Of a stretch of DNA of 64,000 nt, positions 36,699 through 47,646 are shown in pieces; within the stretch, counting starts at the first letter, position 1; every line of letters begins with the position of its first letter. Made by a program: the position numbers and the translations under genes. The stretch covers positions 33,589,076-33,653,075 of the forward strand of contig CM018037.1 of the NCBI GenBank assembly GCA_008638375.1, in the 5' to 3' direction. The DNA is from Nyssa sinensis (Eukaryota > Streptophyta > Magnoliopsida > Cornales > Nyssaceae). Below the pieces are notes generated by a model. That model was not told the DNA's origin and did not search any database. It saw only the letters and a list, made by a program, of their open reading frames with translations.

Positions 36699-36808
36699 AG
36701 ATCAAGTCTTGTTAATGGGTTTGAATCTTATGTAAATGAGTCCAAATCAGATTAGATCAAGTCTTGTTAATGGGTTTGAATCTTATGTAAATGAGTCCAA
36801 ATCAGATT
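36699..36808. repeat. 55-bp tandem duplication
   Basis: The unit beginning AGATCAAGTCTTGTTAATGG occurs at 36699 and 36754 with essentially no differences, implying a recent duplication. Confidence 0.9.
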
Positions 36809-37530
36809 CAATCCGTTTACAAACCTAAGGGACATGCATACATGCCTAAGATAGTTCCCGCTTCATTGTTGTTCTCAAAAGGAAATACATTAATTCTTGT
36901 TCCGTCTTTATCCAAAAAGGGAGGAGATGAGAATTCTTTGTTTTTTTGGTCTAATGTGGGTGGGTGTGGTTTTCCTTTTCATGGACCCATAGGAAGGAAA
37001 TGTAAAAGATTTGGTGCCTCTACCAACCAGCAGTTGCAATGAATGATGAGCAGTGCTACTACCCATTGTTCTTGATTTTTCCCTCTTTGGTGTAAATGCT
37101 CGTTTATGAAATGGGGACAAGAAGAAATAATAAGTAAGATTGGTGTTCTATCCACATGCCTAAAACCAGAGATTCATAGTTCACTTTTCATACCACATCA
37201 GCCAATTTTATCCTCCTATGAAAAGAAAAAAATATTGAGTACTCTCGGATAACGATACTTCTAATGGTGAGATTAGTATTTACATGTGTACAAATAGTAT
37301 GTTTTTACATACATGACACTGATCTCATCATTGAGAATACAATATTCCGAAAGTGTCCAATATTTGCTCTATTAAAAGGGCAATGAACTAATAAGTGCTT
37401 TTGTCCTCATAGTCACATGTGGTCTGAGTTTTTGTTGCCAAAAGCACTGGCCTCCTTCATTTGGTGCATCTCATTCTCTCTAAAAGGAGTGAACAAAACA
37501 TGCATATTGGTAACTTAAATCATGTGCTCA

Positions 37531-38009
37531 TAGGAATGTCAAAGGGGCGGTTTGGGGTGGGGTAGCCCTTCTCCAACCCCGACCTTGACTTCATTTATAT
37601 TCTTCTTTCTGATCTTGCTTCGTCCCGTTTAAAGGTTTATCCTGATCCCGTTTATATTTTTTAATTCACCCCGTTCCTTCCTGAACTCCGATATATATAT
37701 ATATATATTTTAAGTAAGTTAAAATTTTTATTTTGATAAGTAAATTAATTTTTTTTTGGTCAAAATAACTAATACAAGAAAAAAATATATAAGTGTGATA
37801 TGAAAAACCTAAAAACTAATTTTATATAGTGTTGTTTATTAATAAATATAGTGTATATAAGAATAAATAAAAAAATTCAATATATAAATGGGGTAGCGTG
37901 ATTATTCCCCGAACCCGATAAGGTTTTAAAAGTCACACTCCAACTCCATCACAACCTCGTTTTCTGTTCCATTAGAGACGGAGCGGGACAAGACAAATTG
38001 TTATCCCTA
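37531..38009. mobile_element. non-autonomous hAT element, 479 bp
   Basis: Begins TAGGAATGTCAAAGGGGCGG and ends TTGTTATCCCTA (reverse complement TAGGGATAACAA), the usual ends of plant small hATs. It is flanked by TGTGCTCA (37523-37530) and TGTGCCCA (38010-38017), an 8-bp target duplication with one mismatch. No transposase. Confidence 0.75.
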
Positions 38010-38017
38010 TGTGCCCA

Positions 38018-38565
38018 TCACACAAGACAAGGTTCCTGTCTAGCATTTTTTCTTCTCAATTTTTTTTTTAATTATCTCATATGCATGTCACATCATTTAT
38101 AATTCAATAATATGTATAAAATGTGGCATGCATTCAAAAAAACGTTAAGAAAAAATTAAAGGAAAAATATAACGGCGAGAATCTTGGTCCTGTTACACAA
38201 ATCAATTTCAAACCAAGTTATTTTTACATGATATGAGATGGGTTTTCTATTACCACATAAACAGAGGCACATTTCCATCTTTTTTCTTTTCCATGTGTTT
38301 TCTTGGGTGAAAATAATGAAAGAAACTTTGATGGAACCCCAATGGCTCAAATCCCTCCCTTTTATTTGGTTACATTAACATCAGAGTTTTGGCCCAACCT
38401 ATCCAAACAACCCCTCCATACTTGTTCCATTCCATGCCAGCCACCCAACCTTGAATTGTTAACATCACCACTTTCCTTAAAATCATATATGCATGCGTGG
38501 ATGGAAAAAGAGACCCTTCAAAAGAAAAGAAAACCATTTCTATGATAATTATTTGTATAAGCCAA

Positions 38566-38607
<42 letters not shown>

Positions 38608-39065
38608 CGTGGATAGAGAAAGAGACCCTTCGAAAAAAGAAAGGAAAAGAATAGAAAACTATTTCTGCAGTAACTATTGGTATAAGCCAATAATATTTAA
38701 TTAGGTTAATTATACTTCAATGGTATGAGATTTTGTTTTAATTTTGAATAAGATTATTATTATAGTAATTTAGTTTTTTAATTTTTAATTTCATTTCAAT
38801 TGAAATTAATTGCAAACAGTTATCTCAAATTGATTACATTATAGTATAATTTTATATGAGTTTTAAAATAATACTATGTAATTATATATTAGTTTCAAAT
38901 AAAATTTTATAATTTTAATGCATAAAAATTTGGGATGATTATTAACAATTATTTGTAATTCGCTTTGATTAAAATAAAATTAAAATTAAAAATTAAAGAA
39001 ATGTAATATTATATGAAATTGGAATAAAATTGCATGATATTAAAATGTAATTAATTCCTATACAC

Positions 39066-39075
<10 letters not shown>
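38018..39075. other. intergenic, AT-rich
   Basis: No gene recognised. It carries a duplicated block around an AT microsatellite (38495-38692) and long A/T-rich stretches. Confidence 0.6.
38495..38692. repeat. duplicated block flanking an (AT)n microsatellite
   Basis: Copies at 38495-38566 and 38607-38692 share GCGTGGAT, AAAGAGACCCTTC and GTATAAGCCAA, and are separated by about 38 bases of AT repeat (38568-38606). Confidence 0.8.
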
Positions 39076-39118
<43 letters not shown>

Positions 39119-39134
39119 GAGGGGGGGGGGGGGG
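39073..39134. repeat. (GA)n tract followed by a G run
   Basis: About twenty GA units, then a GAAAGGGAG break and fourteen consecutive G ending near 39134. Confidence 0.9.
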
Positions 39135-39440
39135 CGTGCGAGGGGGAGGACAGAACGAAACTTCGTGTGTGGTTTCTCAGGAACCCACCAATGGATCTCT
39201 GGATTCGGACGTGCAATTTGAACAGAGCCAAGAATGTCAAGAGACTACGACCCGCTTAAACTCGTCCATGCGTGTCTCCACGTCAACCAGTTTTCCTACA
39301 ACCATTTGCTGACACGTGGGCCCCATAAGCCGGCCCATCGATTTGAGAGTATATACGCCGCTTGCAGGGAATAATTCTCTTTGGAGATGCGAATATACTT
39401 CGCCTTCTCCACCCGATGGATTTCTCAACTATTCGATTGT
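39135..39440. promoter_or_regulatory. GC-rich promoter-like island with two P1BS-type sites
   Basis: In an AT-rich surround this 300-bp block holds a G-box CACGTG (39313-39318), GGCCC/GGCCCA motifs at 39319-39337, and two matches to GNATATNC: GTATATAC at 39349-39356 and GAATATAC at 39391-39398. GNATATNC (P1BS) is the binding site of PHR1, the master regulator of phosphate starvation. The nearest downstream gene is the G3P permease, whose TATA box is 1.8 kb away. The link is an inference; AT-rich DNA makes chance matches likely. Confidence 0.35.
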
Positions 39441-41198
39441 AAATTAAGCCGGCTAATGGAATTACGATGATACCCCTATCTGGTTGTTCAATTACGATCC
39501 CACAATAGTCATGCTGCGCATTAATTTAGTGGTGAATTTACCTAATTGCCCTTTTTGAACGAAACCTTAAGTTAGAAGAAAAATACAATACGCTGTAAGC
39601 AAGAATAATTGGAACTGTTGATTTAAAATGCAATTGATCCAACGGTTAGAATTATTTAGTTAAATTAACGGTCAGAAAGTGGGTGATCCAAAAATAGTGT
39701 CACCGTTCACCATTGGACCTACACATTCATAAATATTTCATGCATTTTAAAGAAATTTAAAAATTTATTATATATATATTTTAGTATTTTTTTAAATATA
39801 TCTTAAATGTCGTTTTAATATCATCAGTAATATTTTTTTAAAGATGTTAAAATGAAAAATAATAATTAAACTTTTTATATTAAAAAAAATTTAAGATTTT
39901 TAATAAAAAAAATGTTTCATAAATTTTTTAAATTAAAAAATTTATTTTAAAAACTTTCTAATATTTTTTTTTCAAAAAAAAAATCATAATTTAAGAGGGA
40001 CCCTAACCCAGGCCAGTCCTTTTATGCGACGACTAGGAAAAGTGATTTCACTCACCCACCAGTCAAAAGTGATTCAATTCAACTAACAAAAAGTTGAAAC
40101 ATGTGGTGCTAGAGTTGACAGCAACCATCATTTTATTTCCATAATAGACTAAGACATACCTCATCCACTTAGGGTTCTCTCACTTAGGCCGCTGTAAAAA
40201 AATATATTGTTTGAATTAAGTAGAAATATATTATTTGAATTAAGTAAATATTTAAATTTAATTATTGTGAAAAAGTTTAAATTATTAAATTTTTGGATAA
40301 ATATATTTGATAAATAATTAAATAATATTATAATATTTAGATTAATGTATTTAATAACTGTTTAAATAATAGTATATATTATCTGTATTATATACAAATT
40401 ATTTATATAATAATGTTAAAGATTCTTAATTTATATTCCTAATGCGATGTGTTAGGATTTGATAATTTTAGAGATCATGTCATATGAATCCAAAGTCATC
40501 CAAGCTTACGAATTTTCTTAGTAATTTTTACTAACCTGTCCACTTAAAATTGTTAGGAGATGAATCTTAATGAAAATAATGAATTTATTATTTTACTCTT
40601 AAGAATATATACACTGACCTTCTCTATGATATATGATAATACAAGAACTTCTCCTATAATTTTTAAATAGATAGATGATGCTAATATAGTATATAAAAGT
40701 ATTTTAGTCATATAAAAAATTTAACTAAAACCCTAATACCGTTAGTGATGAATTTTGTAAATTGTATAGAGAAAAGAATTTATAAATTATTATAATAACA
40801 AATAGAATGTCAAAATATACAAAGATTCTGATAATTCAAGATAACTCGATATACTTATTCTTAAAAATTAAAATGAAAATCTGATTCTCATTAGCTAAGT
40901 ACAGTAGGTATAGAATATCTAATTTCACAAAATCGCTTTCGAAGAAAAAAGTTTAATGAGACAATAATACCATTTTATCGTTATTGTGATGTGAATATTA
41001 TAATAGGACCACATTAATTTATAAAAGTATCATAATAGCACATTACTACCGTTTTACTGAACCTTTTTTCCCTTCCCTCGAGAACCGAACCGGTTGTGCC
41101 GGTTACTCTCTTGCCCGCAAACGGGGGGGCATTTTAGTCAACTTACGTAGTCCCATCGCATTAAAGTCGAAAGTGATTAAAAGCCTAGGTAAGGGTAG
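39441..41198. other. intergenic, upstream of G3Pp
   Basis: AT-rich, no gene recognised. Confidence 0.6.
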
Positions 41199-41850
41199 TA
41201 TAAATAATTCACAAACGCGAAAAGCAACCGTCTGTTATTTAAAGAGTCCAATTCGCTTCGCTAGGTGCTTGCTCGATTTGCTGAGAGTGTTCCGACTTCT
41301 GCGTTAAGCCTTTTGGGTACGATAAGCAATTGAGAGAAAACAGAGAGACTAGAGAGAGAACCAGAGATACTGCGTTCGTAGATTGGGAAACTAACGATCT
41401 ATTGAGCTCAGCTAACCGGGGTAAGCTTGGCACTGTGAATCTACTTGCAGTATTTTTTACATTTATCAAGTTTGTTTTTGACCGATTTCTTTTTTCTTCT
41501 GGATTTTGAGTGAGATGATTGATTGTTCAGAACAAATTAGACATCATAATATTCAATAAGAATTAATGGGTATTTGTTTAAACGGAAATTCATGGTTAGA
41601 AAAATCATGGATTTGTGTGGGATTGTTCCGAATTTTCTATTTTTCGTCTCTATTAATTTGTTTCCAGAACCTTTTCCCCCATTTTTAAAGCTGCTACAAT
41701 AAAATAAAAAAAGAAAGAAAGAGAAAGTTATTTGATATTTAAAATGGTTAGCGTGAAAGTTTGTGTTAATGTATGAATTGGTTTGAAGCTTCTGGTTGCG
41801 ATTAGAAGTTCTAGTCCTGTTTGGGTTTTATCTGATCTATATACATATAC

Positions 41851-41882
<32 letters not shown>

Positions 41883-42430
41883 TGACAGGTTGTTGATATG
41901 TTCTTATGTTTTTAATCTAAAGGAAAGTAGAGAATTTTCTAGGAAAAAAATTGAATTTTCCATTTGATTCCCCCAATTTAGTCATAGAATCGGTTCGATC
42001 GGACTTTCAAAAATTAATCGGTATTTGATGATTTTGTTAGAAAGTTAAAAAAAAAAATTGTTGATCTACATTCCAATCGAACTTGTTCCGCACTCAGTTC
42101 CAAAAAATTTAAGGTAGTTATTACTTGTTAATCTAAATTTAGCTTAGTATAGAATAAATACTTAAAACTTTTTTCCAACTCAAATTTCTTGTTTGATTGA
42201 ATATAACTATAAAAACTGATAGTTTAATTGCACTTTATTTCTCATTCTGTATTTGATTAAATCTCCTTTTGCATTATTTTTAACTAGCTTGAACATTCGT
42301 GTATAATTGCATACTATTTCTCATTCCGTACATTTTTTTCTCCTTGTTTTCAGCTTGCTCCTTTTCGGATCCATAAGAGGAAGTTCAATCTTTCTTCCTC
42401 TTTTTCTCTTTTCTTAGTAAAAATCCATAC
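41199..42430 (+). promoter_or_regulatory. G3Pp TATA box, leader and leader intron
   Basis: TATAAAT at 41199-41205 is well placed for a start near 41230. The leader exon probably ends at 41420 (CCGGG before GTAAGC), and the second leader piece begins at 42354 after TTTTCAG, giving a 933-bp leader intron. A TA/CA microsatellite lies within the intron near 41838-41878. Confidence 0.5.
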
Positions 42431-44494
42431 ATGGGTTCAATGTTAGAACCAAAACCGGAGGGAAATTGTAACAAGCCACTTGGAATTCAATTTTTAGATT
42501 ACATAAAGAAATCCAGCCTTTCTTTCAAAGCCCACCAAGCCATTGTCCTAATTGTAACATTTCTTGCATACACAAGTTACCATGCTACTCGAAAGACTAT
42601 GAGCATTGTTAAAAGTGCTCTTGATCCGCAATCATCGAATGTGGGCTTGAAGTTCTTCCCATTTCAAAGAGCTTACTTCCAAGAACCAACTGAAAGCAGA
42701 AAAGTTTCATGGATGATTGGAAGTGGTTGGGCACCATTCGACAGTTCTGAGGGTACGGCCTTGCTTGGCGAACTTGATGTGGCTTTCCTCTCAATATATG
42801 CTGTGGGAATGTACTTCTCTGGGCATTTGGGTGACAGAATGAATCTTAGAATTCTTTTAACAGTAGGAATGGTGGGAACAGGATTATTCACTTTGCTCTT
42901 TGGAGTTGGGTATTGGGCAAACATCCATGTTTTCTACTACTATTTGATAGTCCAAATGTTAGCTGGTTTGTTCCAATCCACCGGCTGGCCTTCCGTTGTT
43001 GCTGTCGTTGGGAACTGGTTTGGGAAGAGTAAGAGAGGACTTATAATGGGTATTTGGAATGCTCACACGTCGGTTGGGAACATCACTGGTTCTCTGATTG
43101 CTTCGGCCTTATTGAAGTATGGTTGGGGTTGGTCCATGGTTGTTCCTGGTCTTGTTATTGCTTTCTTTGGTTTCGTGGTTTTTGTTTTGTTGCCGGTTAG
43201 TCCAGAGTCTGTTGGAGCTGATGGGGATGAAGATGAATTGCAGTTTCCCAAGAAAAATGGAGAGGGAGTCACAGAACCTCTGTTAAAATCAGAGATGGAT
43301 AATGAGGAGAAAGCTGTGGGGTTCATAGAAGCATGGAAGATTCCCGGGGTTGCTCCTTTTGCTCTTTGCCTCTTCTTTGCCAAATTGGTTGCTTATACAT
43401 TTCTGTATTGGCTTCCATTCTACATTAGCCACACAGGTATTTTAACTTCTCCTTGCTTTAATCTTGTGGTTAGAATAAGTAGACAAGTTCTCTTTGATGC
43501 TTTTATAAGTTGGGAAAGTTTGAGTAATCATCAGACTTCCATGTCTTCAATAAAACTAGCTAAAATGTCCTAAACTTTGGGGTTATACTAAAGTGTAAAT
43601 TGTATTTGGAGATCAAATCAATTTCATCTCCATGATGTAAGGGGAACCATGAGTATGAACTTCCCATAAGCTTCCCGCCTGTTCCATTAGTGTTTCTAAA
43701 CAATAAGGACTTTCTGGGTTGATCACGGGGCTAGAAGATGATTAAGAGAAGCATGCCCTCTTAGAATATAACCAACCACAACCAATTCCATACTAGATCG
43801 CGATCCTCATCCCTGCACAACACGGTTATCTTCTGTGAGGGCATGATGATTCCTCAGAAATAGCTTATTCTGCTTTTATTTTTATAAATTTGTTGTTCTA
43901 TCCTCTAATTGTGAAATGTGTATTGCAGCTATTGATGGAAAGTACTTATCCAGTCAAGCAGCTGGAAATTTATCTACATTGTTTGATGTTGGAGGGGTGG
44001 TCGGAGGAATCCTTGCCGGCCACATTTCCGATCGCCTGGAAGCCAGAGCCATAACAGCTGCAAGTTTTATGTACTGTTCGATCCCTGCTCTCTTCTTGTT
44101 CCGAAGCTATGGACACATCTCCTTGCCGGTTAACATTGCTTTCATGCTAATCACCGGCATGCTTGTGAATGGGCCTTATGCTCTTATAACAACAGCCGTA
44201 TCAGCCGACCTGGGAACACACAGCTCACTGAAAGGCAACTCACGTGCACTCGCAACTGTGACAGCAATTATAGATGGAACAGGCTCCATTGGAGCTGCCA
44301 TTGGACCATTGCTGACTGGTTATATTTCTGCGAAGAGCTGGAGTGGAGTTTTCACAATGCTGATGGCTGCAGCTCTGGTGGCTGGATTGCTTCTGACCAG
44401 GCTTGTGATGGCCGAGATGGCTGCAAGGATTAAGTGGTCGAAGTCACAAGGAACCTCCACACCAAGCACTCCTTCAGCGACCCTTGAAGTATGA
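42431..44494 (+). CDS. G3Pp1: glycerol-3-phosphate permease (G3Pp family)
   Basis: Two coding exons, 42431-43436 and 43929-44494 (phase 1 junction within ISHT/AIDG), give 523 aa. This is an MFS transporter of the organophosphate:phosphate antiporter group, related to bacterial GlpT and to Arabidopsis G3Pp1/PS3 (At3g47420, from memory). It likely exchanges glycerol-3-phosphate for phosphate. About twelve membrane spans can be followed in two halves. [11 protein letters not shown] (about 135-145) fits the MFS loop 2-3 motif, with an equivalent [11 protein letters not shown] in the second half. A charged central loop ([18 protein letters not shown]) separates the halves. Arabidopsis G3Pp1 is strongly induced by phosphate starvation; two candidate P1BS sites lie about 3 kb upstream of the ATG. 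Confidence 0.93.
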
Positions 44495-46216
44495 TTTTAT
44501 TGTTAAAATGTTGTAGTTTTTAATGCCTGTGTGTGTGAATACCGAGTGTATTCAAGCTCTGGTTCTCCGGCTAGCATCATTTTTTAAGATGCAGAGGGGA
44601 AAGCCCCTGCCGTTGCGAGTGGAAGAAAACACTAGTGAGCCCTTTGGTTCACAGGTTTACCACATATGCATTATGTACATTTTTGTTTTTGTATGTATAT
44701 ATCAAATGAACTAATGAAGCATTGGAATCCTGAAGGATTGCTTATTGAGAGATTGTTCATTCTTTCTATCTTTTCAAAGTTCAGAAAATTGAAAGAGAAT
44801 GTGTGATAGCTGAAGTGGTTTTCATGTGACACTTTGTTTTTAGTGATACTGGTAATCACAATCTATCATGTGATATACCGTGATTGGTTTGATTCATAAA
44901 CTTAATTCATATATCCCGACTATCCAAGAATATATTCATCCATTTTGTTTGCAGCAGAAGTGCTATGAGAGAAATTATTTCATAAACTTGTCCGGGAAGA
45001 AATTATTTCATAAGCCGATTTCTATGATTTTAATATTTTGTGTTACAAGTTTATAAAATAACTTTTCATATTTGATATTTTTTGTACAACATGAGGATAA
45101 TGTTACCTTAATTATTTGAAATCTGTTATATAAATTATAAATTACATTATTCTACTCTATTTATCATAATTTCCTCAATTAAATAATCATTTATAATTTT
45201 TTTTTTACTAATTTTATTAAAGTTAATTACCTCCCCTCCTTTATTAAATAAAAATTAAATTAAATTTTGAAGTGGGTCCTGACTCCTCACCAGCTTACCA
45301 AGTTACCATGAACTATGCCATTTGCAATTACAATGTACAATGTAGTGGATAATGATTCCATGGGATTTCAGCTAAAGAAAAGTAAAATCACATAAAGATC
45401 TTTAGTGCTATTATATACAGCCCATTAAGTGTAACCGAAAGATATATAATAATCTATATTTATATAGATATAAGCTGGAATGCTGCTTGTCTGTTTTTAT
45501 TTGGATGGTCTAGATTCTACTTTGTTTGTAAGCTTAAAAACTAAAGCTACGGCGTACACAGCAAGTGCTTTCTGAAATATAAAGAGTGAGCCACTAGATT
45601 TTAAATTCAAATTTTAATTGCAGCCATATTAGAGATTTGGTAGCCACCATTACTGGGTTAGAAATTGAATCAACTAAATAACTGCAAAAACCGCGGGCGG
45701 GGGGAACGAGGAGTAACAGAAAAATGGCGGTACTGTGAAATCATGTATGCGATCACACAACAGTTGCCCAAAAACGGTGGTACTTTATCCCCCACGAGTG
45801 CACAAAAAGAGGAAGAAAAAGAAAATAAGTAGCAATAATAGTGGTAAGAGATATTATCAAATCCCCTTTGCCATGCAAGGATGCATCAGAGCAATGTTCA
45901 AGTGTGAACATAAACCTAAAGATGTTCATGTCCATCACCACTGATAAAGAAATAGATAAACTGACACACATTTGCTACAAGCAATATAATAATCCAAATG
46001 CATTTTAACTCCTAATGTCCATTAAAGCAATGAAACCCCCTATCACTCTTCCCAATCGCAATCTTCAATCTACCTCAACCATCCTAAGTCATATATCAAG
46101 GAGAAGAAGTCAAGAATCGGGTCACAATCTCTTCTCGTATTTCATTATCTTGAAGGCAGTCACATACTCGTGTTTACAACGAGGTTGATATGGGCAGTCC
46201 ATAAAACCATCAAATC

Positions 46217-46870
46217 ATTGCTAGATTTCACTTCGTCACACAACATGAATTCCAGATATAAAGCATCCAGCTGGGATCATAGAATCCTACCAAACTAATG
46301 TCATGTCCCATTGAAGAAATAATATTAGATGGAACATGGTACCTCTATATAAAAGCATTCGAGCGAAGGGCCTCTTCTCTGATAACTTGTGATTGCTATA
46401 GGTACACATTAGGAAGAAAAAAAAAGATTAGCTACTTCAAGACAGTTCTCCTAGACACAGCTGGGCATTGGCAGCAGATGTAGGGAACCACAATCAGAGA
46501 CTTCCATTTTTGTTTTTGGTAGAGCAACTCATTGCTAGATTTCACTTGTCACACGACATGAATTCCGGGACACCCACTTTCCAGATATAAAGTATCCAAC
46601 TGGGATCATAGAATCCTATCAAACTAATGTCCCATTGAAGAAATAATATTGGATGGAACACGGTACCTCTATATAAAAAAGCATTAGAGGGAAGGCCTCT
46701 TCTCTGATAACTGGTGATGATAGAGGTACACTTAAGAAAGGTAAAAAAAAAAGATTAGCTACTTTAAGACAGCTCTCCTAGACACAGCTGGGCATTTGGA
46801 AGCAAATTTACGGAATCACGATCAGAGATTTCCATATTTGTTTTTGACTTTTTGGTAGAGCAACTCATGC
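46217..46870. repeat. tandem duplication of about 310 bp
   Basis: Two copies meeting near 46525, about 85% identical with small indels. Shared blocks include TTGCTAGATTTCACTT, AACTGGGATCATAGAATCCT (one base different in copy 1), CCCATTGAAGAAATAATATT, GGTACCTCTATATAAAA and GACACAGCTGGGCATT. No reading frame is kept. The origin is unknown. Confidence 0.85.
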
Positions 46871-47616
46871 TGATTAATAGGAATTCACAACAAATTAGAT
46901 CAACAGGGAGGATTATCTCTATTATCTTGGTGAAGAACTCAACTAACAAAATACATTATAAGCCCATATGCACCAAGGCCGAGGAGAATTACCTATAACC
47001 ATCTAAAACAGCAATTTTTGTTACTCACTCCCTGAGAGAATTTCTTGTTTGAGAGGACAATGGGCTTGTTATTTGACACCTACTTTATTTTGAGGTAATT
47101 TCTTCCCTACTGTACTTTAGTTCTTCCTCTCAAATCTTGCATGATTTAATATTGGAAAGAATGAAATATATTAACTTTTTCCAAGAATAAACCTAACCAG
47201 GTAAAATCTTGCAAATTTTTAGTACTAACACTTCTGATGAGAATTAAGAGTAACATTCTTATCCAAAGAAATGTTGGAAGGGTCCAGGAACATTTTCCCC
47301 ACAGACAACCAAAATCTTGATCCTCCCAAAATGCTTGCTTCACCAAAAAAACACGAAGGATCTTAGAAATAACCTTTCAGATGACAATGTTATAAGAATC
47401 ACTAAACTCAAAGATTACCATCAAGTTGGGACACTGCATCAACAGGAACTAATATGCTCATACACATGATGTCCCTCTCCTTCCCAACTCTTCAAACTCA
47501 CTTCCCAACAAGAGTGTTGTTGTTTATCAGCAACAGTGTTCATAGCTCAAGCATCCTGCCCACCCTCTCTCTCATTTTTGGGGCTATTTACACCCTTCCA
47601 CACTCTTACTCCACTA

Positions 47617-47646
47617 TTTTTTTTTTTTTGGGGGGGGGGGGGGGGG
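47617..47646. repeat. T13-G17 homopolymer pair
   Basis: Thirteen T followed by seventeen G. Length is unreliable in any assembly. Confidence 0.9.

Larger units (their letters stand above)
35708..36830. mobile_element. possible decayed hAT-type element
   Basis: Left side TTAGGCTTATCAACGGGTT and right side, reverse-complemented, TTAGGTTTGTAAACGGATT resemble each other at about 70%. Inside are repeated 'gggtc/gacccg' blocks common in plant non-autonomous hATs. No target duplication was found, so the ends are uncertain. Confidence 0.35.
31818..37530. other. intergenic region after LUC7-like
   Basis: LUC7 3' UTR at the start, then low-complexity and AT-rich DNA. No gene recognised. It contains a MITE-like element, a possible hAT relic, a TG/TA microsatellite and a small tandem duplication, listed separately. 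Confidence 0.6.

Noticed and set aside
38370..38690. 106-codon minus-strand frame
   Set aside because: Runs through the AT microsatellite and duplicated block; repeated Tyr-Ile pairs reveal its origin.
39237..39428. 63-codon minus-strand frame in the GC-rich island
   Set aside because: No family recognised, no splice partner, and length is expected by chance in GC-richer DNA; kept only as a promoter-like region.
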